From Candidatus Rokuibacteriota bacterium (lineage in GTDB: Bacteria; Methylomirabilota; Methylomirabilia; Rokubacteriales; CSP1-6), in the NCBI GenBank assembly GCA_005887895.1, contig VBPC01000172.1:1-39422 (forward strand): a DNA stretch of 39,422 nt, read 5' to 3'. A program made the translations under genes and the position numbers. The notes below the pieces were generated by a model. That model made no database searches. It was not told where the DNA came from and worked only from the letters and a program-made list of their open reading frames with translations. This document shows positions 9,157 through 17,465 of the stretch, piece after piece; position 1 is the first letter of the stretch; every line of letters starts with the position of its first letter.

Positions 9157-10098
9157 ATGCTGGATACGGCGTTCAACCAGGGGCAGCTGACGTCGAAGCT
9201 GGAAGTGGCGATCGGCGTGAGCAGTCATCCGGATCCCGATATCGCCATAGGGGAAGCGGCCGGGAGCGTCGCGAGCAGGCTGGGCGGGTCCGTCGCGGAC
9301 TTCGCCATGGTCGTCACCGCGGGGAGCGCGGCACGTGATGCCGTCGGCTCGCTGCGGGGAGTCCTTGGACATATTTCGGTGGCCGGTGGTGCGGTCACCG
9401 CGCTTTTGACGGATCACGGCCCCTTGAGGGAAGGCGCGCTCGTCGTCGGCGTGGTCAATGCCGACGGCGCGGCCAGCGGGGTGGCCGCCACGGCCGGTCG
9501 CGATCTTCGCGATGCCGGGCAGGCGGCGGCCCGTCTCGTGCTGGCCGGCTGGCCATTCCGCGCACGCTATCCGCGCGGCCTGGCCTTCGCGTTTGCTCGA
9601 CCCGTCGGTGACGATGCCGCCCAGACGTTTCTCACCTCCTGGCGCGACTTCATGGGGCCTAAGATGCGCACCGTCTGTACGGTCGTGGGCGGCCCGGTGG
9701 TCTACGGCCGGGCGGCCTCGGCGCCACTGGCCAGCGTGGCCTGTGTCGAGGCGTCCTACGCCTCCGGTATCGGCTATACCGACGCAGCCCCGACGGATGG
9801 CGTCGAGCCGTCGCCGGAGAGCCTGATCCACGGCGCCGCCGACGCGATGCTGACGGCCGTGAAGCGCCTGGAGGGGCGGCCCGCGCGCCTCGTGCTGGTC
9901 ATCGAGAGCGCCGAGCGCCATCGCAAGCTCGGTGCCGGCTTCGCGGAGGAGTGGGCCGCGATGCGCGGCGCGCTCGACGAGCGGACGCCCTGCGTCGGGT
10001 GGCTCGGCGGCCACGTCGCCGCCTTCGGCCGTGGCGCGCAGCCGACCGACGCGCCGGGCGCGCTCGTCGCGGTCGCCGTCGGCGACAGCCCGAAGTGA
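9157..10098 (+). CDS. FIST-domain-like protein
   Basis: A 313-residue soluble protein from ATG 9157 (an in-frame TTG at 9127 would add ten residues). The order of segments fits FIST_N followed by FIST_C: EVAIGVSSHPDPDIAIGEAAGSVASRL at the front, DFAMVVTAGSA, and near the end TPCVGWLGGHVAAFGRG, which corresponds to the small-molecule-binding FIST_C end. FIST proteins are predicted sensors of amino acids or other small ligands in signal transduction. It follows a sigma-54 regulator but is insulated from it by a terminator, so a functional link is only a guess. A GGAGGA at 9134-9139 is rather far (17 bases) from the ATG. Assignment is moderate. Confidence 0.65.
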   Translation: MLDTAFNQGQLTSKLEVAIGVSSHPDPDIAIGEAAGSVASRLGGSVADFAMVVTAGSAARDAVGSLRGVLGHISVAGGAVTALLTDHGPLREGALVVGVVNADGAASGVAATAGRDLRDAGQAAARLVLAGWPFRARYPRGLAFAFARPVGDDAAQTFLTSWRDFMGPKMRTVCTVVGGPVVYGRAASAPLASVACVEASYASGIGYTDAAPTDGVEPSPESLIHGAADAMLTAVKRLEGRPARLVLVIESAERHRKLGAGFAEEWAAMRGALDERTPCVGWLGGHVAAFGRGAQPTDAPGALVAVAVGDSPK

Positions 10099-10104
10099 AC
10101 TCGG

Positions 10105-10123
10105 CGGGGGGCTTCGCCCCCCG
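10105..10123 (+). terminator. GC-rich hairpin after the FIST gene
   Basis: An 8-bp perfect stem CGGGGGGC with loop TTC lies six bases after the FIST stop. No T-run follows, so it may end transcription weakly or simply protect the 3' end. Confidence 0.4.
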
Positions 10124-10185
10124 TCCGACGGCTCGTCGCGCGCCGTTCCGGCGCGCTCCTTCCTGCCACCCCCCAGACCAAGATT

Positions 10186-10204
10186 GCGGCGGCAAAGCCG
10201 CCGC
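10186..10204 (-). terminator. GC-rich hairpin downstream of hyuB
   Basis: An 8-bp stem GCGGCGGC with a 3-base loop lies 28 bases past the hyuB stop on its strand, followed by AATCTTGG. Together with the hairpin at 10105 it sits between two convergent genes, as bidirectional terminator regions do. There is no long T-run. Confidence 0.4.
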
Positions 10205-10231
10205 TCGAAGCGTTCGCACTGTCGTTGCCGG

Positions 10232-11833
10232 TCAGCGCGTCACGTAGCCTTCCAGCAGGTCGCGGGCGATGAGATCGGGGTCGCGGTCGCTCTCGCGCCC
10301 GTAGCCGCCGCCCCCGGGCAGGCGGACCTCCACCAGAGCGGTCGGCGGGACAACCTGCTCGGCCTTGGGATTCGCGGGGCGGACGCCGTCGATCAGGACC
10401 TCGCCGGGGGCGCCGGGGGCGCCGCCGCGGAAGCCGGCGGCCGGATGCTCGGTGCGGTCGCAGAGGATCGAGCACACGAAGGGCTCGCGCGTCCGCACGC
10501 GGAAGGCGATCGTCTGACCGAGCCCGCCGCGGTACTTCCCGCGCCCGCCGGAGTCGTCGCGGAGCGCCTTGCGCTCGACGATCAGCGGCGAGAGGTTCTC
10601 GATGACCTCGACCGGGGTGCCCAGCACGCCGGACGGAAACGCGGTCGCCGCCAGGCCGTCCTTGACGGCCCGCGCGCCGGTGCCGCCCGACGCGAAGAAG
10701 ATGTGGGTGAACGGTCGGCCCTCGAGGTCCTTGCCCGAGACCTGCACGCCCCAGATGTTGGCGGAGCCCTCCGCCATGACCCGCTCGGGCACCGCCTGAC
10801 CGAGCGCGCCGGCGACGACGTGCGGCAGGAAGTGGCCGATGATGTGGCGGGCGGCCACCGGCGCCGGGCGCTCGACGTTGAGGATCGAACCCACGGGCGC
10901 CAGGATGCGCAGGGGGCGGAACGCGCCCTCGTTGTTCGGCACGTCGGGACTGACGATGACCTTCACGCCGTAGGTCGTGTAGGCCTCGGTGTAGTTCATC
11001 ACGACGTTGACACCGCGGCGGCTGGCCGGTGACGAGCCCGTGTAGTCCACGACCAGCTCGTCCCCACCGACGAGGCAGCGCACCTTGATCGTGATCGGCT
11101 CGCCGAAGCCGTCGGAGGTGATCGCGTACTCGTAGCGTCCCGGGCGCAGCGCGCCGATCGCCTGCCGCATCGCGCGCTCGGTGCGCCCGATGATCTCGTC
11201 GGCCAGCGGCTCGAGCCGCTCGAGGCCGAACTCGTCCATGAACTCCAGCAGCCGCTCGCCGCCGACGGCACCGCCGGCGATCTGGGCGTGAAAATCGCCG
11301 AGGACCATCTCCGGCAGGCGCGTGTTCTCGCGGATCAGCGCGATGAGCGTCTCGTTGGGACGGCCGGCGTCGTAGAGCTTCAGGATGGGAATCTGCAGGC
11401 CTTCCTCGTAGACCTCGCGCGCCTCCGCCGACAGCACGTGGCCGCCGATGTCGGCGGTGTGGCAGGTCGACGCGAAGAACGCGACGCACCGGTCGCCGCG
11501 GAAGATCGGCGAGCAGATCGTCACGTCGTTGAGGTGGCCCGACGTCTTCCACGGATCGTTGGTGATCAGCACATCGCCGGGCGCCAGCCGCGCCGGCGGA
11601 TAGGCGGCCAGGAAGTGCTTCATCGCCAGGGCCATCGAGTTGATGTGACCCGGCGTGCCGGTGACGGCCTGGGCGACCATGAAGCCCCGCACGTCGAAGA
11701 CGCCGGCCGAGAGATCGCCGGCCTCGCGCACGATCGAGGTGAACGACGTGCGCTGCAGCGCGGCCGCCTGCTCGTTGACGACGCCGATCAGCCGGTTCCA
11801 GCAGATCTCCAGCGTGACGGGATCGAAGGGCAT
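10232..11833 (-). CDS. hyuB: Hydantoinase/oxoprolinase B subunit
   Basis: A 533-residue hydantoinase B (HyuB) family protein, the partner of HyuA encoded immediately upstream. The pair performs ATP-dependent opening or carboxylation of cyclic or ketone substrates (N-methylhydantoinase, 5-oxoprolinase, acetone or acetophenone carboxylase). Typical segments are PVTLEICWNRL at the start, TSFTSIVREAGDLSAGVFD, GTPGHINSMALAMKHFL, GDVLITNDPWKTSGHLNDVTICSPIF, and HTADIGGHV, with a C-terminal LPGGGGYG. The His and Asp residues in the last segments are the usual metal-site candidates. Its ATG overlaps the hyuA stop by one base (TGATG). The substrate cannot be read from sequence; the lack of a third small subunit argues against acetone carboxylase. 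Confidence 0.92.
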   Translation of the reverse strand: MPFDPVTLEICWNRLIGVVNEQAAALQRTSFTSIVREAGDLSAGVFDVRGFMVAQAVTGTPGHINSMALAMKHFLAAYPPARLAPGDVLITNDPWKTSGHLNDVTICSPIFRGDRCVAFFASTCHTADIGGHVLSAEAREVYEEGLQIPILKLYDAGRPNETLIALIRENTRLPEMVLGDFHAQIAGGAVGGERLLEFMDEFGLERLEPLADEIIGRTERAMRQAIGALRPGRYEYAITSDGFGEPITIKVRCLVGGDELVVDYTGSSPASRRGVNVVMNYTEAYTTYGVKVIVSPDVPNNEGAFRPLRILAPVGSILNVERPAPVAARHIIGHFLPHVVAGALGQAVPERVMAEGSANIWGVQVSGKDLEGRPFTHIFFASGGTGARAVKDGLAATAFPSGVLGTPVEVIENLSPLIVERKALRDDSGGRGKYRGGLGQTIAFRVRTREPFVCSILCDRTEHPAAGFRGGAPGAPGEVLIDGVRPANPKAEQVVPPTALVEVRLPGGGGYGRESDRDPDLIARDLLEGYVTR

Positions 11834-13914
11834 CACCCGAGCTCCACGACCAGCGTGCGCCGTTCGTCCACGCGACAGCGCGCGCCCGGCCCCACCACCG
11901 CGGTCGATTCGCGCTCCTCGACGATGGCGGGGCCGTCGAACGTCGTGCCGGGCCCCAGCGCATAGCGGTCGTACACCGGCGTCTCCACCCAGTCGTTCGC
12001 TTCGGCGAACCAGGCCCGACGCGTGCGCTTCACCGCGTCGGGGGCGGCGGCGCCGCCGGCCACCGCACCGCCGAACGTGAGCGACGGCGCCGGAGCCGCG
12101 ACGGTCACCCGCCAGTTGAGCGCCTCGATCGGCACGCCCTGCGGCACGCGGTGGTAGAGCGCGCGGTAGGCGGCCTCGAACGCCGCGATGATCGCCGGCA
12201 GGCTCTCGGCGGACAGCCGCCCGGGCGGAATGAGCGCCTCGACCTCGTGGCCCTGCCCCACGTAGCGCATCTCGGCGATCCGCGACACCCGCACGCTCTC
12301 GCGGGCGGCGCCGGCCCGCGCGAGCAGCTCGCGGCCCTCGTCCTCCATCTCGGCGAAGAGCCTGTTGAGCGCGCCCCAGTCGGCGGCGTCGAGCCGCGCG
12401 CGCAGCGTGCGCACGAAGTCGAAGGCCAGCGGCGCGGCCAGCAGGCCCCACGCCGACATCGCCCCGGCGCCGAACGGGATCAGGATGCGCGGAACCTTGA
12501 GGACCTTGGCGACCTGCCAGCAGTGGACCGGCCCGGCGCCGCCGAAGGCGAACAGCGGATAGGCGCGCAGGTCGCGCCCCCGCTCGATGCCGTGGATGCG
12601 CGCGGCGGCCGCCATGTTCTCGTTCACGACGCGATGGATGCCCCACGCCGCCGCGGTGGCATCGAGCGCGAGGTGGCCTCCGACGTGCTCGAGCACCGCG
12701 CGCTCGGCGGCGGCGCGGTCCAGGCGCATGCGCCCGCCGAGGAAGAACTCGGCGTCGAGATAGCCGAGCAGGAGGTCGGCGTCGGTCACCGTCGGCTGCC
12801 GACCGCCGAGGTTGTAGCAGGCCGGGCCCGGATCGGCGCCGGCGCTGTCGGGACCGACCTTCAGCAACCCCATCCGGTCGACGCGGGCGATCGAGCCGCC
12901 GCCGGCGCCGATCTCGATCATCTCGATGACCGGCACCCGGACCGGCAGTCCCGAGCCCTTCTTGAACCGGTCGGCCCGGGCGACCTCGAACTCGCGGGCG
13001 ACGAGCGGCGCGCCGCCGTCGATGACACAGGCCTTCGCGGTGGTACCGCCCATGTCGAACGACAGCAGGCGCGAGTCGCCGCGCGCCCGGGCGGCCTGGG
13101 CGGCGGCGAGCGCGCCGGCCGCGGGCCCCGACTCGACCAGGCGGATCGGCAGCCGGCGAGCCAGCGGGGGCAGCGCGATCCCGCCCGAGGACTGCATGAT
13201 GTAGAGCTGTCCGGGCACCCCGAGGCCGGTCAGCCGGCGCTCGAGATCCTCGAGGTAGCGCGCCATGAGCGGCGCCACGTAGACGTTGGCCGCCGTCGTC
13301 GAGCTGCGCTCGTACTCGCGGATCTCCGGCACGACGTCGGACGCGCACGACACGACCAGGGACGGCGCGGCCTCGCGCACCAGCTCGGCCAGCCGCCGCT
13401 CGTGCACGGGGTTGAGGTAGGCGTGGAGGAGGCAGATCGCCACCGCCTCGACGCCGTCCCGCACGAGGCCGGCGATCACGCGGCGAGCGGCGTCCTCGTC
13501 GAGCGCGCGCAGCACCGAGCCGTCCGGGCCGAGCCGCTCGGGCACCTCGCGCCGCAGGTGGCGCGGCACGAGCGGCGGCGGCGGGTCGATGAGCAGGTCG
13601 TACATGTCGTAGCGGCCCTCGTGCCGGATCTCGAGCGCGTCACGAAAGCCCTCGGTGGTGAGCAGTCCCGTGCGCGCGCCCTTGCGCTCGATCAGCGCGT
13701 TCGTGGCCAGCGTGGTGCCGTGAACGACCGCGCGGACGCGGCGGGGATGCACGCCCGCCTCGTCCAGCAGCGACTGGACGCCCTGCTCGACGCCATGGGC
13801 GGGATCCTTGGCGGTCGTCAGCACCTTGCCGACGCGAATGGCGCCGGTGATCTCGTCGACGACGACGAGATCGGTGAACGTGCCGCCGATGTCCACGCCG
13901 AAGCGCGCCGACAT
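11833..13914 (-). CDS. hyuA: Hydantoinase/oxoprolinase A subunit
   Basis: A 693-residue HyuA protein, the usual length. The N-terminal hydantoinase A region opens with FGVDIGGTFTDLVVVD, an acetate-kinase/actin-like phosphate loop, followed by VVHGTTLATNALIERKGARTGLLTTEGF. The catalytic half contains SSGGI, LVESGPAAGA, FDMGGTTAKACVI and PDSAGADPGPACYNLGG. A C-terminal domain ends in a GPAIVEERESTAVVGPG segment. Family members activate amide or ketone oxygens with ATP. The gene diverges from a small membrane-protein gene. A -10-like TAGACT lies only seven bases upstream of the ATG with no Shine-Dalgarno, which suggests a leaderless message. Confidence 0.92.
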   Translation of the reverse strand: MSARFGVDIGGTFTDLVVVDEITGAIRVGKVLTTAKDPAHGVEQGVQSLLDEAGVHPRRVRAVVHGTTLATNALIERKGARTGLLTTEGFRDALEIRHEGRYDMYDLLIDPPPPLVPRHLRREVPERLGPDGSVLRALDEDAARRVIAGLVRDGVEAVAICLLHAYLNPVHERRLAELVREAAPSLVVSCASDVVPEIREYERSSTTAANVYVAPLMARYLEDLERRLTGLGVPGQLYIMQSSGGIALPPLARRLPIRLVESGPAAGALAAAQAARARGDSRLLSFDMGGTTAKACVIDGGAPLVAREFEVARADRFKKGSGLPVRVPVIEMIEIGAGGGSIARVDRMGLLKVGPDSAGADPGPACYNLGGRQPTVTDADLLLGYLDAEFFLGGRMRLDRAAAERAVLEHVGGHLALDATAAAWGIHRVVNENMAAAARIHGIERGRDLRAYPLFAFGGAGPVHCWQVAKVLKVPRILIPFGAGAMSAWGLLAAPLAFDFVRTLRARLDAADWGALNRLFAEMEDEGRELLARAGAARESVRVSRIAEMRYVGQGHEVEALIPPGRLSAESLPAIIAAFEAAYRALYHRVPQGVPIEALNWRVTVAAPAPSLTFGGAVAGGAAAPDAVKRTRRAWFAEANDWVETPVYDRYALGPGTTFDGPAIVEERESTAVVGPGARCRVDERRTLVVELG

Positions 13915-13921
13915 GGCGGAG

Positions 13922-13927
13922 AGTCTA
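13922..13927 (-). promoter_or_regulatory. -10-like element directly before hyuA
   Basis: TAGACT on the minus strand ends seven bases before the hyuA ATG. If used, transcription would start at or next to the ATG. No convincing -35 is visible. Confidence 0.35.
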
Positions 13928-14012
13928 CACCTCGGTGGCGGGCCGGCGGCACAGGCGATGCACCGTGAGCCTCCGCATGGAGGAATCCCGGGTCGCTGAG
14001 GAGGGAATCGCC

Positions 14013-14516
14013 ATGATGGCGAAGAAGATCGGAGCGGGCGCGGTCGCGGGCCTGGTCGGGGGCCTCGTCTCCGCCCCGCTGCTGCAACTCGTCCACGTCT
14101 CGACCGACACCGGCATCCGGGCGCCGGCCATGGGGCTGGTGACCGGGGCCGTGCACGCGACGACGGGCGCGGCCGGCTGGCTCGCGTACCTGCTCTACGC
14201 GGTGATCATCGGCGGCCTGTTCGGCTGGCTGCTGTGGAAGCAGGACGTCGACGCAGGCACCGGCCTCGCCTGGGGAGCGCTCTACGGCGCATTCTGGTGG
14301 ATCGTCTCGGGGCTGGTCCTGATCCCCGCGCTGCGGGGGATCGCGCCGTTCACGCCGGCGGCCGTCGACGTCGTTCGCGTCGCGTCGTTCCCATGGCTCG
14401 CGGCGATGATCGTGAACGGTCTCGTGCTCGGCGGCGTCTTCGCGACGCTCGCCCGGCGCCTGACCGCGAGGGCCGAGTCCGGCGTCGCCGCCCCGGCGAC
14501 GCGTCGCGCGGCCTGA
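14013..14516 (+). CDS. Small integral membrane protein of unknown function
   Basis: A 167-residue protein starting at ATG 14013, with GAGGAGGG eight bases upstream; the frame is open earlier, but that part is unlikely to be coding. Four hydrophobic segments can be seen: a Gly-rich one at the N-terminus (AGAVAGLVGGLVSAPLLQLV), WLAYLLYAVIIGGLFGWLLW, a third around WGALYGAFWWIVSGLVLIPAL, and WLAAMIVNGLVLGGVFATLA near the C-terminus, followed by a basic tail. The first segment has the GxxxG spacing of packed helices. I do not recognise the family. It diverges from hyuA and lies 91 bases before the large TPR membrane protein. Confidence 0.75.
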   Translation: MMAKKIGAGAVAGLVGGLVSAPLLQLVHVSTDTGIRAPAMGLVTGAVHATTGAAGWLAYLLYAVIIGGLFGWLLWKQDVDAGTGLAWGALYGAFWWIVSGLVLIPALRGIAPFTPAAVDVVRVASFPWLAAMIVNGLVLGGVFATLARRLTARAESGVAAPATRRAA

Positions 14517-14583
14517 TCCGGCGCGGGTGTCGGCCGGGCGCGGCCCGCCGGCGTTTTCGCTGGGCGCACGACGCGCGGCCGCT

Positions 14584-14589
14584 TAGAAT
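14584..14589 (+). promoter_or_regulatory. -10-like element before the GT-C/TPR gene
   Basis: TAGAAT (5 of 6 to TATAAT) ends 18 bases before GTG 14608. No clear -35 is visible, and there is no Shine-Dalgarno between it and the start, so a very short leader is implied. Confidence 0.35.
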
Positions 14590-14607
14590 CGCGTGGGACG
14601 ACCCCGC

Positions 14608-17067
14608 GTGAGTCTAACGGCCCCGCCCGCGTCGTGCTCGCGTTCCTGGCTCCGGTGGATCGTCCCCGCGATTCCCGTCGTCGCGGCGTTCCTCCTGGCG
14701 CTGACGCGCATGGAGGATCCCGACGCGTTCACGCACCTGGCCCTGGGCCGCGACCTCGTCGAGCACCGCGGGTTCCCGGCGCACGAGCCCTTCTCCTTCG
14801 CGAGCCCGGACCGGCCGTACTACAACGCCGAGTGGCTGTTCGACATCGCCCTCTACCTCGGCTGGCTCGCCGGCGGCATCGCCGGCGTCATCGCCCTCAA
14901 GGCGGCGATCGTCGCGCTGGCGGTGTGGATCCTGTGGCTGGATTCGCGCACGTGGCCCGACGCGGCGGCCGACACGCCGGCCGGCCTGCTGATCCGCGCA
15001 GCCGTCCTGACCATCGTCGTCGTCATGATGCGCCACCGCTTCGTCGAGCGTCCGGACATCGCGCTGATGGTGTTCCTGGCCTTCACGATCTACGCGCTGA
15101 ACGCGTACCTGGCGGCCGGACGGTGGTGGATCTTCGCGCTGCCGCTGGTGGAGCTGGTCTGGGCCAACACGCACCCCAGCATCGTCGTCGGGCTCATGCC
15201 GTTCGCCGCCGTCCTCGGCGGCGGCGTGGGGCTGCGTGTCGGTCTCCGTCTGGTCGCGCGGTGGTGGCGTCCCGCGGGCGTCGTCGCCCCCACCGGCCGA
15301 CAGCTCGCCACGATCGCCGCCGTCCTCGTCGGCGTCGTGCTCGTCTCGATCGTCAATCCTCACCGCTGGGACCCGCTGACGCTGCCCTTCACGCTGGCCG
15401 ACCAGCCATGGTTCCGGCAGGAGATCCTCGAGCTGCAGCCGCCCCGCCCCTGGACGTGGCCGGGGCCGTACGTGCTCACGGCCCTGCTCCTCCTGAGCTT
15501 CCTCGGCACCGCGGCCCGACTGCCGCTGATCCCCGGGCTCGTCGCGCTGCCGTTCGTGCGGCTCGGATTGTCGGCCGTGCGCTTCATCTTCCTCCTGGAG
15601 CTGGTGGCCGCGCCGATCCTCGCCCGAAACCTGGTCGTGCTCGCCGGCCGCGCCCGGTCGGCCCTCGAGCGGCGCCTCGTGCTGGGCGTCGCGTCGGCCG
15701 CCACCGCGCTGGCGCTGGCCAGTGTCGTCCTCACGCTGAGCGGCATCGGGCCGCTGGCCGACACGCGCAAGGTCGTGGGCGTGGGTGTCGACGAGCGGTG
15801 GGTGCCGGAGGGCGCCCTGCGCTATCTCGACGGCCGCGGCGTCGAGGGCAAGCTCTTCAACGCCTTCCACTTCGGCGGCTACGTCGAGTGGCGCGACTTC
15901 CCGCGCCGTGTGCCGATCGTGGACGGTCGCGGCCACGTGACGCCCAGTCTGCTGGAGGAGATCCACTTCGCGCGCGCCTATCCGCGCCACCTCGAGCGGC
16001 TGCGCGCGCGCTACGGCATCGACGCCGCGCTGGTCGACTACCCGACGTACGCCGGCGATCCCGTCGACGACGTCCTCGGCCCGGATGCCGACGCCGCCCT
16101 GACCTCGCCCGGCTGGGCGCTCGTCTACTGGGACGACGTCGCGCTCGTCTACCTTCGGCGCGGCGGGCCGCACGCCGCGGTCATCGCGCGCGACGAGTAC
16201 CGCTGGGTCAAGCCGGCCAACGGCGAGGCCGGCATCGCGCGGCTGCTGACCGATCCGGCGCGGGCCGAGGCGGCGCGCGCCGAGCTGGCGCGCAACGTGC
16301 GCGAGACCGGCTCCTCGCTCGGGCTGCTCTTGCTCGGCCACGCCACCCCCGACCTCGAGCAGGCGCTGGCGACCTTCGCGCGCGTGCGCGACCCCGCGCG
16401 GCGCTTCGGCGCCTACCAGGCGGCGGCGCTCGCCTGCTGGCAGCGCAAGGACCTGGCGCGCGCGACGGCGTTCTACGAGCGCGCGCTGGCGCTCGAGGCG
16501 GCGCCGCCGGTCCTCTACAACGCCGGGCTGGTGCGCGCCGAGGCGGGCGACGACCGCGGCGCCGTGGGATACCTGGCCCGCGCTCAGCGCCTCGATCCGT
16601 CACTGCCGCAGGTCTATCCGGCGCTCTTCGCCGCCTATCACCGGCTCGGCGACGAAGGGGCGGCGCGCGAGCTGGGCCCGGCGTTTCTGACCGCCGCCAC
16701 CCGGACGCGGGTGGCCCAGCAGGTGGGGGAGGCGCGCCGCCTGCTCGCCGACGGCCGGACGGCCGACGCCGACGCGCGGCTGACCGAGGCGCTGCGACTC
16801 GATCCGAAGAGCGGCGCGGCGCTCGCCACGCTCGGCTACGTGCGGATGGCGGAGCGGCGGCTCGACGAGGCGGCCCAGGTGGAGCACGCCGCGCTGGCGG
16901 CTGATCCGCGCGAGGCGCGCGCGCACTGGGCGCTCGCCCAGCTCGCCCGCGCCCAGGGCGACGAGCCCGCCGCCCGCCGCCATCTCCAGGCCTTCGCCCG
17001 GCTCGCGCCCCGCAGTTACGACGCGTGGCGGGTACGCGAGGAACTGGCCGGGAGAACGATCGAATAG
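14608..17067 (+). CDS. GT-C-like multi-pass membrane protein with C-terminal TPRs
   Basis: An 819-residue protein from GTG 14608 (GTG 14593 is also possible). After a first membrane helix comes an acidic first loop, MEDPDAFTHLALGRDLVEHRG, then FPAHEPFSFASPDRPYYNAEWLFD. This is the pattern of GT-C glycosyltransferase/PMT-like proteins that use a lipid-phosphate sugar donor. About ten hydrophobic helices extend to roughly residue 400. A soluble segment follows, and TPR-like helical repeats fill roughly 580-815 (ATAFYERALALEAAPPVLYNAG, DARLTEALRLDPKSGAALATLG). It probably sits in the inner membrane and modifies or scaffolds a glycan or protein; this is inferred. It lies near, but is transcribed towards, the glycan island. 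No database-level identity is claimed. Confidence 0.75.
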   Translation: MSLTAPPASCSRSWLRWIVPAIPVVAAFLLALTRMEDPDAFTHLALGRDLVEHRGFPAHEPFSFASPDRPYYNAEWLFDIALYLGWLAGGIAGVIALKAAIVALAVWILWLDSRTWPDAAADTPAGLLIRAAVLTIVVVMMRHRFVERPDIALMVFLAFTIYALNAYLAAGRWWIFALPLVELVWANTHPSIVVGLMPFAAVLGGGVGLRVGLRLVARWWRPAGVVAPTGRQLATIAAVLVGVVLVSIVNPHRWDPLTLPFTLADQPWFRQEILELQPPRPWTWPGPYVLTALLLLSFLGTAARLPLIPGLVALPFVRLGLSAVRFIFLLELVAAPILARNLVVLAGRARSALERRLVLGVASAATALALASVVLTLSGIGPLADTRKVVGVGVDERWVPEGALRYLDGRGVEGKLFNAFHFGGYVEWRDFPRRVPIVDGRGHVTPSLLEEIHFARAYPRHLERLRARYGIDAALVDYPTYAGDPVDDVLGPDADAALTSPGWALVYWDDVALVYLRRGGPHAAVIARDEYRWVKPANGEAGIARLLTDPARAEAARAELARNVRETGSSLGLLLLGHATPDLEQALATFARVRDPARRFGAYQAAALACWQRKDLARATAFYERALALEAAPPVLYNAGLVRAEAGDDRGAVGYLARAQRLDPSLPQVYPALFAAYHRLGDEGAARELGPAFLTAATRTRVAQQVGEARRLLADGRTADADARLTEALRLDPKSGAALATLGYVRMAERRLDEAAQVEHAALAADPREARAHWALAQLARAQGDEPAARRHLQAFARLAPRSYDAWRVREELAGRTIE

Positions 17068-17083
17068 CGCCGGAGGCCTGGGA

Positions 17084-17102
17084 GGGGGCCGTCGAGGCCC
17101 CC
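17084..17102. terminator. Hairpin between convergent genes
   Basis: GGGGGCC (17084-17090) pairs with GGCCCCC (17096-17102) around a 5-base loop, between the stops of the TPR protein and the DUF2304 gene. The symmetric position suits a bidirectional terminator, though neither side has a long T-run. Confidence 0.45.
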
Positions 17103-17107
17103 GCCCA

Positions 17108-17464
17108 CTATCTCTGGCGCTCCTCCAGCCGCGCCGACAGGAGGGCCAGCTCCTGGGCGAGGTTCTTCACCTGCGAGGCCAGCCGCGAGATGATCATCGA
17201 GTAGTGGACGGCGATCGCGAAGAGGAAGAGCACTGCGCAGAGCAGCAGCGTGTTGAGCGGCGTGACGGCGCCGACGATGCGGGTGATGAGGATCAGCAGC
17301 CGGTACCACATCACCAGCAGCACCATCGCGCCGGCCGTGAGCAGCCAGAGCCAGGAGTATTCCTCGCGGAGCCGGCGCCGCCGCACCAGCTCCAGCACGA
17401 AGAGGAAGGCCAGCAGCGAGGTGACCAGCGCGAAGACCGTTTGATGCGGCGTCAGCTCGGCCAT
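17108..17464 (-). CDS. DUF2304 family membrane protein
   Basis: A 118-residue protein with three predicted membrane segments (VFALVTSLLAFLFVLELV, WLWLLTAGAMVLLVMWY and LLLCAVLFLFAIAVHYSMII) and a C-terminal amphipathic coiled region (SQVKNLAQELALLSARLEER). The REEYSWLWLL stretch between helices 1 and 2 is typical of DUF2304. Such proteins are commonly encoded next to a DPM1-like GT2, as here, with one base between the genes. A likely role is membrane partner of that GT2 in making polyprenyl-phosphate sugar. It is the last gene of the long glycan operon. Confidence 0.85.
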   Translation of the reverse strand: MAELTPHQTVFALVTSLLAFLFVLELVRRRRLREEYSWLWLLTAGAMVLLVMWYRLLILITRIVGAVTPLNTLLLCAVLFLFAIAVHYSMIISRLASQVKNLAQELALLSARLEERQR

Positions 17465-17465
17465 G

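Noticed and set aside
10105..10204. The two GC-rich hairpins as a mobile or CRISPR-type repeat
   Set aside because: Their sequences differ from each other and do not recur as a spaced array. A position between convergent genes explains them better.
10232..13348. One giant protein joining hyuB to an upstream extension
   Set aside because: The extension is the hyuA region in a wrong frame. HyuB begins cleanly at ATG 11833, overlapping the hyuA stop.
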